Position numbers and translations under genes: made by a program. A stretch of 22,614 nucleotides of DNA from a virus, in IMG/VR virus record IMGVR_UViG_3300031673_000519, positions 1-22,614 of that record; one strand, 5' to 3'. This document shows, one piece after another, positions 8,203-13,574 of the stretch (positions are counted from its first letter, which is position 1; each line of letters opens with the position of its first letter). The notes beneath the pieces are model-generated. The model ran no database searches and was not told the DNA's origin. It saw only the letters and a program-made list of their open reading frames with translations.

Positions 8203-8830
8203 CTTTCTGCCACCACCGTTCTGTATAGTCTGTAATAACAAAATTAACATGCAGTCCTCGTTTCTCAATGAATTCGTCAACTGCTTTTTGACATCCTTCC
8301 CAATGTCCATAGTCATCAATTATGATATATCCGCCAAGGGCAACTTTATCATACAAACTATCAAGACAGACTTTTGTTGATTCATACCAATCCCCATCAA
8401 GTCTTAGAATAGCAATCTTATCTATTTTTGCAATAGGAACAGTATCCTTAAACCACCCTTTTATTATCTCAACTTTGTTTTTAGGAATATCATATTCCCA
8501 AAGAAGACTCTTAATCCAGTGGATCCCTGCTGCAGTTTTGCCAGTCCAGTTAGATGCTTTATCTCCGTCTTCTTTTGTTGGGGCTGGCATACCTTCAAAT
8601 GAATCAAACATCCATGTTTTACGATCTTCATCGTGGGCATGGATGGCCATCAGAGTTGATGCGCCACCAGTATAAATACCACACTCGACAAAATCTCCTT
8701 CGATGCCTCGCTTGTTAACATCAAGGCATAACTCATACAGGTTACTCAATCTCTTTTTTCCAATCTTTGTGAATGGAAGTAAATCGTCTACGAGTATATC
8801 TTTTTTTAAATCGTTGTATGTATAAGTCAT
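8195..8830 (-). CDS. TylF/MycF-like O-methyltransferase
   Basis: The 211-residue protein matches the macrocin O-methyltransferase (TylF) family along its whole length. It has EGDFVECGIYTGG (44-56, SAM-binding loop), MFDSFEGMPAP (74-84), ILRLDGDWYESTKVCLDSLY (141-160) and YIIIDDYGHWEGCQKAV (168-184). The acidic residues in LDGD and IDDY are the metal-binding positions known in this family, which methylates sugar hydroxyls using SAM and Mg2+. The start has AGAGGGAATGAA upstream and overlaps the preceding stop (ATGA). In this operon it most likely methylates a sugar on the viral glycan; the family also includes antibiotic-sugar enzymes, but nothing here suggests antibiotic synthesis. Confidence 0.9.
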   Translation of the reverse strand: MTYTYNDLKKDILVDDLLPFTKIGKKRLSNLYELCLDVNKRGIEGDFVECGIYTGGASTLMAIHAHDEDRKTWMFDSFEGMPAPTKEDGDKASNWTGKTAAGIHWIKSLLWEYDIPKNKVEIIKGWFKDTVPIAKIDKIAILRLDGDWYESTKVCLDSLYDKVALGGYIIIDDYGHWEGCQKAVDEFIEKRGLHVNFVITDYTERWWQKGE

Positions 8831-9888
8831 TTCATTCCCTCTAAGTATATTTTCTTAATCTGCTCAAGAGTCATATTTTGTCTTGAATATGGTTTTGGCC
8901 CTGGGTTCTTATTAGGCCATATAATCTTTCTTCTTGCAATTAGTTCACCAAGAGCCGGTCTTAAATCATTCTCTTTTATCATTCCAGTATCAAACTTTGT
9001 GAATACCTCATTCCAAAGCTCAGGAGAATGATATGCACTAAAGCACGGAACATTCAAAAGATTTCTAAATGCTTGATGATATGCTCCTTGCCACCTGCTC
9101 CCTCGTGTATAAAAGAATTTCCAAAACTCATAATCATTCTTAGTCCCCTTCTTCCAGACTGTCTGGGCATTTAATGCATCACCCCAACATCCTGTCCAGA
9201 AAACAACCTTTCCGAGATCATCAATAACTGATTCTAATCTCTGAAAATATCTAAAATCAGGAGGATTGACAAGACCATCTGTTGCAATAATCTTTCTCTT
9301 GATAAACTCCTCTGTTTCATCATCCTCTCCATCATCAGCAATTAAAGTAATATTTTCACAATTAAGTTTTATAAATTCTGCAACGATGACAGCATTCGGA
9401 GCTCCTGAAAATGCAATCCACATATTAGGAAATTTCTTCTGCGCAAGAAGTATAATCAAACTATCTATGCCACCAGTAAGACAGACATGAAATGTTTCCG
9501 GACCATATTCTTCCTCAACTTGGTTAATCCATTTTTGAATTAACTTAGCTTGCAATTTAAGATATGTCTTTGGATCTTTGATAGTTGGAGTTAACTCCCC
9601 ACTGAACTTTTGTCTTTTAGGATATGCAATATGTAAAGGGAGTAATCGTTTAACTTCAATATCATGAGAATCTGGATGACTTGACCAATTGCCACCAACA
9701 AGTTTAATCTCTTTATTCTCAACAAACGATTCTTTGTGCTTGATGAGTTCAGCTGCACTTGAGGATGCAACAAGAAAGTTATCATTGACATAATAGAAAA
9801 CAGGATAAACACCACAACAAGTATCTCTAATAGCAGAACAATAATGGACTCGTTTATCAGACGAGTATATCATAATATCTGTTAGCAT
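8827..9888 (-). CDS. Asparagine-synthetase-like ATP-PPase (amidotransferase domain)
   Basis: The ATG at 9888 (353 residues) is preceded by GGAGGTGGTTGACT, a strong SD, so I prefer it to an upstream ATG at 9930. The core has the PP-loop LTGGIDS (137-143) and a later WTGCWGDAL (231-239), equivalent to the 'SG.G.DEL' loop of asparagine synthetase B. The N-terminal about 100 residues look like a remnant of the AsnB glutaminase fold, but no Cys follows the initiator Met (MLTDIM), so glutamine hydrolysis by the usual Ntn mechanism is not expected. In bacterial glycan loci such proteins amidate uronic acids. Here, between a glycosyltransferase and a methyltransferase, sugar amidation is the best inference. 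Confidence 0.8.
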   Translation of the reverse strand: MLTDIMIYSSDKRVHYCSAIRDTCCGVYPVFYYVNDNFLVASSSAAELIKHKESFVENKEIKLVGGNWSSHPDSHDIEVKRLLPLHIAYPKRQKFSGELTPTIKDPKTYLKLQAKLIQKWINQVEEEYGPETFHVCLTGGIDSLIILLAQKKFPNMWIAFSGAPNAVIVAEFIKLNCENITLIADDGEDDETEEFIKRKIIATDGLVNPPDFRYFQRLESVIDDLGKVVFWTGCWGDALNAQTVWKKGTKNDYEFWKFFYTRGSRWQGAYHQAFRNLLNVPCFSAYHSPELWNEVFTKFDTGMIKENDLRPALGELIARRKIIWPNKNPGPKPYSRQNMTLEQIKKIYLEGMK

Positions 9889-10612
9889 AGTCAACCACCT
9901 CCCGATAAACATCCAGCTTAGCATATTCATCGGGGATAGTAGGTCCTATGTCGGCTCTCACCATTTCAACAACTGGTTTTTTCCCACCATATCTTAATTC
10001 AAATAACTCTTCAATGGTTTTGCCAGTCATGACACTTTCCCTATAAACACATCTCTTCGCAATACGCTCTGGTGCTTTATTAAATTTAAAATGAATTGTA
10101 TAAATACCAGAAATATAATCAAAATTATCGGCATGGAATTTTGCAAATCCATCATCATCTGCATAGAAATCCATACCTGGTGATTTAATAAAACATGAGA
10201 AACCGACATCTTTAGGACCAAAGACCTTCCGAGTAGTCTTTGTCAAATCACGAGAAATCTCAAGATTGCCAAATCGGTAGAATGTGTTTGGTTTAAGTTT
10301 AGAAATAATTTCAAGGTAATCATCTTTTCGCTCTGGAATAAAAACAATGTCTGCATCCAAGCAAACAATAATTTCGTGCTTGGCTCGGTCAATTAACTCA
10401 TTCCTCACTTTTGGATTGGATCTTATCCTGCCTGAGAAAAGTCGTATCTTATCAGGAGCAATATTCAATGCCCTCATCATTTGAGCATATGAAGTATCAG
10501 AAGAAGCATCATCAAATACAAGAATCTCGTCTGCAAAAGCTAACGCTGACTTTATAGCAAAGAAAACCATACGTTCTTCTTCATAACATGGGATAATACA
10601 AGAAATTCTCAT
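9857..10612 (-). CDS. GT2 family glycosyltransferase
   Basis: The 251-residue protein opens with CIIPCYEEERM. It has ILVFDDASSDTS (30-41; the nucleotide-binding DD) and IIVCLDADIVF (85-95; the DxD metal site), the hallmarks of a GT-A/GT2 transferase. The rest contains KVRNELIDRA and SGIYTIHFKFNKAPERIAKR. It is shorter than processive GT2 enzymes and has no membrane segment, so it is probably soluble. It is the first gene of the glycan operon. There is no SD, but a TATA box lies about 25 bp upstream of its ATG. Its end overlaps the asparagine-synthetase-like gene by 32 bp. Confidence 0.88.
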   Translation of the reverse strand: MRISCIIPCYEEERMVFFAIKSALAFADEILVFDDASSDTSYAQMMRALNIAPDKIRLFSGRIRSNPKVRNELIDRAKHEIIVCLDADIVFIPERKDDYLEIISKLKPNTFYRFGNLEISRDLTKTTRKVFGPKDVGFSCFIKSPGMDFYADDDGFAKFHADNFDYISGIYTIHFKFNKAPERIAKRCVYRESVMTGKTIEELFELRYGGKKPVVEMVRADIGPTIPDEYAKLDVYREVVDYANRYYDILV

Positions 10613-10632
10613 ACCATGTTAATTAAAAAGAA

Positions 10633-10640
10633 AATATAAA
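10633..10640 (-). promoter_or_regulatory. TATA box for the glycan operon (leaderless start)
   Basis: TTTATATT on the minus strand, centred about 25 bp before the ATG at 10612. No SD precedes that ATG, so transcription probably starts at or next to the start codon. The flanking T-rich sequence (10621-10644) could also serve as the terminator of the upstream 100-residue gene. Confidence 0.5.
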
Positions 10641-10651
10641 AAGGTTTCTAT

Positions 10652-10954
10652 TTACGCTGCACGAGTTACGAGCTTCCAGGTTGGACTTGCTTTTGTCCCT
10701 GCGTTGATATAATGATTACTGTTTGTTATATCAATACAAAGAGAGCCAGGTCCTGCAGCTCCAACTCCTGTTCCAGATGTTCCATCTGTAGGAACCCCTG
10801 CATTAGTCAAAATAGCTGCATCATTTGTAAGCTTGATATCTGCTCCACCAGGTGTGACATTAGTTAAATCAACCCCATACTTTGGTGTTGCGTTTGCTGC
10901 GTATGCGTAGGAGTTAGCCTTAACTACTCCTGAATGCCATCCGAATCGTCCCAT
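10652..10954 (-). CDS. Small virion-associated protein (100 aa)
   Basis: The 100-residue protein is Ala/Gly/Thr-rich with few charges, beginning MGRFGWHSGVVKAN. It ends with GSLCIDITNSNHYINAGT and SPTWKLVTRAA, a motif ('...Y.N.GT...P.W..VTRA') I associate with phage head-decoration and tail-fibre proteins. The SD is clear (GGAGGAATAAAAA before ATG). It lies just after the capsid gene terminator, which may let through a fraction of transcripts, and just before the promoter of the glycan operon. A capsid decoration or head-tip protein is the best guess. Confidence 0.65.
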   Translation of the reverse strand: MGRFGWHSGVVKANSYAYAANATPKYGVDLTNVTPGGADIKLTNDAAILTNAGVPTDGTSGTGVGAAGPGSLCIDITNSNHYINAGTKASPTWKLVTRAA

Positions 10955-10984
10955 TTTTTATTCCTCCATTTAACCATCTCTTTT

Positions 10985-11016
10985 AAAAAAAAAGAGAATT
11001 GCGAGGTTTCCCCCGC
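10985..11016 (-). terminator. Hairpin plus T9 terminator after the capsid gene
   Basis: On the minus strand, 11 bp past the capsid stop, GCGGGG-GAAA-CCTCGC folds into a 6-bp stem (one G-U) with a GNRA tetraloop (11001-11016). It is followed by AATTCTC and nine Ts (10985-10993). This has the form of a bacterial intrinsic terminator. The adjoining CTCTTTT/AAAAGAG repeat makes a second, weaker stem. Confidence 0.7.
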
Positions 11017-11030
11017 ACAACAAGAAAACT

Positions 11031-11969
11031 TTATGCGTCTGATACGTTTATGATAACAATCGCACCTTCTTGTAATGTCTTGCACTGATAAGCCATATCA
11101 AGATAGACTCTGTATTCAGCCTGGTTCTTTTCATACTCAAAGTCCAGTGTTGGCCTCTCTCCGTATGCAATACCATATGCTACTTTAGCTTTTACCATAA
11201 AGCATGTATGGCCTGCAAGTGCTCCGCCACCCCATGTGGTTGCAGATGGGCACTGTTCGGTTGAGATAACCTTGATACCGATATACCTTCCGATCTCTCC
11301 ATTCATGACAACCTCATTGCTACCATATTCAGCTGCGTTAACGAACTGAGAATCCTTCATTAGGGCCTCTTCGTTAGCTGCTGCTATGAACAAGACAAAT
11401 GGTTTATCTGGCTCTGGATACCAACCGTTAGCTTTCAAATACCTATTCGCCTTGGCAATAAGATCAGTTGTCAAGACATCTCCAGCCTCAAGTGTGGCTG
11501 TGCTTGTTGCGTCTCCGCCGTAAAGTGTAGCTGCAGGGGATGAAGCTGCTGCAAGAGCAGTTCCAAATGCAATATCTATTGTTAGAGCTGCATCATAAAC
11601 CATTTCCTCACGAGCCCACTTAACAACATCAACCTGGGAAGTTCTAACAACGTCTTTTGAGACTGCTGCTCCAAACTTAGCGGTTGCAGGTGTAAATGTA
11701 ACTGTGTTCAGGTTATCCACCTGAGTCATAGTTCTATCAACGCCTTCTGCTGTTGTTGCGGTAAAATCAAGATGTGATGTTGCGACAGGAACCTCTACGT
11801 CCTTGTTACCTGGTCGAACCATTGTAACCCAAGCGAACTGCTCGAAGAACATCTTTTGCTTTGCTGCTGCAAGAATCTCTTGAATCCAGTATTTACCCTG
11901 AACTGTAGAAATACCTGTTGTGGCAGTAGTCGTATCGCCTGTTGCGAAGTCTTGCATTGTTTGTTTCAT
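11031..11969 (-). CDS. Major capsid protein (HK97 fold)
   Basis: The product has 312 residues from the ATG at 11969, which sits 6 nt after GGAGGT; an ATG 6 bp earlier abuts the SD and overlaps the scaffold stop. It has the size and composition of HK97-fold capsid proteins: an N-terminal arm (ATGDTTTATTGISTVQGKYW), a 'VRPGNKDVEVPV' strand, an alpha-rich segment VSKDVVRTSQVDVVKWAREEMVYDAALTID carrying the spine helix, and a C-terminal 'EYRVYLDMAYQCKTLQEGAIVIIN'. It lies immediately after the prohead protease/scaffold gene and before a strong terminator, the standard place for this gene. The N-terminal arm is nearly repeated at the C-terminus of the ligase-like protein encoded at 13561-15258. 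Confidence 0.9.
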   Translation of the reverse strand: MKQTMQDFATGDTTTATTGISTVQGKYWIQEILAAAKQKMFFEQFAWVTMVRPGNKDVEVPVATSHLDFTATTAEGVDRTMTQVDNLNTVTFTPATAKFGAAVSKDVVRTSQVDVVKWAREEMVYDAALTIDIAFGTALAAASSPAATLYGGDATSTATLEAGDVLTTDLIAKANRYLKANGWYPEPDKPFVLFIAAANEEALMKDSQFVNAAEYGSNEVVMNGEIGRYIGIKVISTEQCPSATTWGGGALAGHTCFMVKAKVAYGIAYGERPTLDFEYEKNQAEYRVYLDMAYQCKTLQEGAIVIINVSDA

Positions 11970-11971
11970 TT

Positions 11972-12574
11972 TCATACCTCCGGACCAATACTTTTTAGAT
12001 GTGCAAGAAGCTGTTCGTCAATATCGCCTTTCTCAGACATCTCTTCTGTCTTTACAGTTTTTTTGTCCGGCTCATTAAGCTTCTTCTCCATCATAGTCAC
12101 TTTCTCTGAAAGCTCCTGAATGGTCTTGTCTTTTTCCGAAACATCTTCACTGTTCTCAACTTCTTCAGTTGTTTCAGTTGCGGACTGGTCAGATTCTCCT
12201 TCGGTAGAGTCAGATTTCTTTTCTTTCTCTTCTTCTGAGTTCTCAACAGTCTCAGTTTCTGAGTTCTCTGCTTTCACTTCGCTCTTTGCTTTGAGTTCCT
12301 CAACGTCCTTTTTCATGGAATTAAGAATACTCATTATGTCCGAAAGTTCAATGGATTCACTCATCTTCCTCTTCTCAAATGCAGCTGCTGCATCCTTGAT
12401 GGACTTTCCTGGATTCTTCTTAAGGAAACCTTTAACAAAGTCTGTGTATTCAGAAAGCTCATAATCAATATCAGACATCTTATGCTCTGGTTTAGTTTCA
12501 GGGGTCTTTTCAGTCTCCTTATTCTCGACCTTTGCCTCAGTTGCCTTTGCTTCCTCGACTTTCTTTTCAGTCAT
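11972..12574 (-). CDS. Nested scaffolding protein (internal in-frame start)
   Basis: Within the protease-scaffold frame, an ATG at 12574 (residue 178 of the full protein) is preceded by GGAGGTAAACAAA, one of the best SDs in the window. The full-length gene has none. Starting here gives a 200-residue protein made solely of the acidic, coiled-coil scaffold region, beginning MTEKKVEEAKATEAKVENK. This is the same logic as lambda C/Nu3, where a separate scaffold is made in excess over the protease fusion. Its existence is inferred from the SD and domain boundary. Confidence 0.7.
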   Translation of the reverse strand: MTEKKVEEAKATEAKVENKETEKTPETKPEHKMSDIDYELSEYTDFVKGFLKKNPGKSIKDAAAAFEKRKMSESIELSDIMSILNSMKKDVEELKAKSEVKAENSETETVENSEEEKEKKSDSTEGESDQSATETTEEVENSEDVSEKDKTIQELSEKVTMMEKKLNEPDKKTVKTEEMSEKGDIDEQLLAHLKSIGPEV

Positions 12575-13105
12575 TTTGTTTACCTCCAATGGTTTTTTTT
12601 CCTGTCGCTGCGCATTGTTTATATACGCAGTCTTAACTGCAGGATTAATAACAATACTAAAATTATCAAATCTAAATTTCAACATTGAGCCTCCTTCCTC
12701 ATGGCCTGATACTTTTGGGCTGATGCCCATCTTCGCGCCATAAGCAAGTTTCATCGCGGTTGATTTGTCTATAATAAAAAGATCGCCAACAACATCGCTT
12801 CCAACCATCCTTGGGTTGCGAACCTCTCCAATCCACTCGCGTGATCGTAAATCTTCGTGGTCATTAAATAATGACCTGATTTCTTTTTTGTCCCATTCGC
12901 TTTCAAGGAAAGCTGCGTTGATAGACTTATCACTGTAATGATAGCCATTCCAAACTCCTGGACTCATTAGAATTTTGTCTTTAATAACATAAGGAAGTGT
13001 GATGTCCTTTTCTAAATCTTGAGATTCAAGTTTCTCAATTTTTTGTAGTAACTCTTGGACAACCGGTTGGTCATATAAGGTTTCGATAGGGATTTCTGTT
13101 TCCAT
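11972..13105 (-). CDS. Prohead protease fused to scaffolding domain
   Basis: The 377-residue protein has an N-terminal HK97-type serine protease domain: MSPGVWNGYHYSD (47-59), NDHEDLRSREWIGEV (81-95) with the likely catalytic His83, and MGISPKVSG (126-134) with the likely Ser129. From about residue 165 it becomes a charged, low-complexity, coiled-coil-like region full of Glu, Lys, Ser and Thr, typical of delta/scaffold domains, ending VTMMEKKLNEPDKK...HLKSIGPEV. The protease cleaves scaffold and capsid arms during head maturation. The gene has no SD but has a TATA box about 32 bp upstream. The capsid gene follows with its start at the end of this frame. An in-frame internal start at 12574 is described separately. 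Confidence 0.88.
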   Translation of the reverse strand: METEIPIETLYDQPVVQELLQKIEKLESQDLEKDITLPYVIKDKILMSPGVWNGYHYSDKSINAAFLESEWDKKEIRSLFNDHEDLRSREWIGEVRNPRMVGSDVVGDLFIIDKSTAMKLAYGAKMGISPKVSGHEEGGSMLKFRFDNFSIVINPAVKTAYINNAQRQEKKPLEVNKMTEKKVEEAKATEAKVENKETEKTPETKPEHKMSDIDYELSEYTDFVKGFLKKNPGKSIKDAAAAFEKRKMSESIELSDIMSILNSMKKDVEELKAKSEVKAENSETETVENSEEEKEKKSDSTEGESDQSATETTEEVENSEDVSEKDKTIQELSEKVTMMEKKLNEPDKKTVKTEEMSEKGDIDEQLLAHLKSIGPEV

Positions 13106-13132
13106 TGTAGAACTAAAAGCAATTATTCACAT

Positions 13133-13140
13133 TTATATAA
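13133..13140 (-). promoter_or_regulatory. TATA box for the protease-capsid operon
   Basis: TTATATAA on the minus strand, centred about 31 bp before the ATG at 13105. That ATG has no SD, so the transcript would have a leader of only a few nucleotides. The box abuts the stop codon of the 53-residue helix-turn-helix gene, which separates the head operon from the packaging genes. Confidence 0.6.
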
Positions 13141-13141
13141 T

Positions 13142-13303
13142 TTACTCACAGAATTGTTTTTGGTATCTCCATATTGTATGAGTCGATCGGTTCAATGCTT
13201 TAGCAATCTCAGTCCTGAATCTCCCGTTTTCAGTCATTTCCACAATTTGTTCAATCTCTCCTATGGAAACTTCTATCTGTCCTACTCGTCTTCCTTTTGG
13301 CAT
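13142..13303 (-). CDS. Small helix-turn-helix DNA-binding protein (53 aa)
   Basis: A 53-residue ORF, MPKGRRVGQIEVSIGEIEQI..., whose C-terminal half reads GRFRTEIAKALNRSTHTIWRYQKQF. That is a good helix-turn-helix: 'R-T-E-I-A-K-A-L' as the first helix, 'N-R-S' as the turn, 'T-H-T-I-W-R-Y-Q-K' as the recognition helix, like the Hin/homeodomain-like class. It begins 4 bp after the DUF6582-like gene and ends at the promoter of the protease operon. No SD is evident. It could be a transcriptional regulator of the adjacent promoter, or, less likely, a small-terminase-like DNA-recognition protein. I cannot tell which from sequence. Confidence 0.65.
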   Translation of the reverse strand: MPKGRRVGQIEVSIGEIEQIVEMTENGRFRTEIAKALNRSTHTIWRYQKQFCE

Positions 13304-13307
13304 AGTA

Positions 13308-13574
13308 TTATTCTGAAATTTTTATTCCATATTTCTTTGCAGCAGCCTTTATCCTGGCTTTTATATTTCCAACTTGCTCAGACGAATAAAATCTCTGGTT
13401 CTTTGGAACGTTGATATAGCTCCAAGCTGCACGAACATGGGCTTCTGTATCAATAGGATACCTTTTTACTTTATCTGATTGATACCCAGGGTCTGCATAT
13501 GGAACTTTTCCATATGGTTCTTTATTTGCCATGAATGCTTCCTTAAACTCGTCTATTGTTTCAATTGGCATCAT
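13308..13574 (-). CDS. DUF6582-like protein (88 aa)
   Basis: The start is taken as ATG 13574 (or the adjacent ATG 13571), because AGAAGGTGAAA lies just upstream; a longer in-frame ORF to 13727 lies inside the ligase-like gene. The sequence YADPGYQSDKVKRYPIDTEAHVRAAWSYINVPKNQRFYSSEQVGNIKARIKAAAKKYGIKIS matches a short domain ('YADPGYQ.D...RYPID...H.RAAWSYI....N...Y...Q...IK.RI..AA...GI') found across tailed phages next to or fused to head-maturation proteases. Its exact role is not known. Here it lies two genes upstream of the prohead protease, consistent with that association. It overlaps the ligase-like gene by 14 bp. Confidence 0.8.
   Translation of the reverse strand: MMPIETIDEFKEAFMANKEPYGKVPYADPGYQSDKVKRYPIDTEAHVRAAWSYINVPKNQRFYSSEQVGNIKARIKAAAKKYGIKISE

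Noticed and set aside
8203-8319. Longer N-terminus of the methyltransferase-GT protein
   Set aside because: The extra segment lies entirely within the TylF-like gene in another frame, lacks an SD, and the sequence is not a plausible methyltransferase start.
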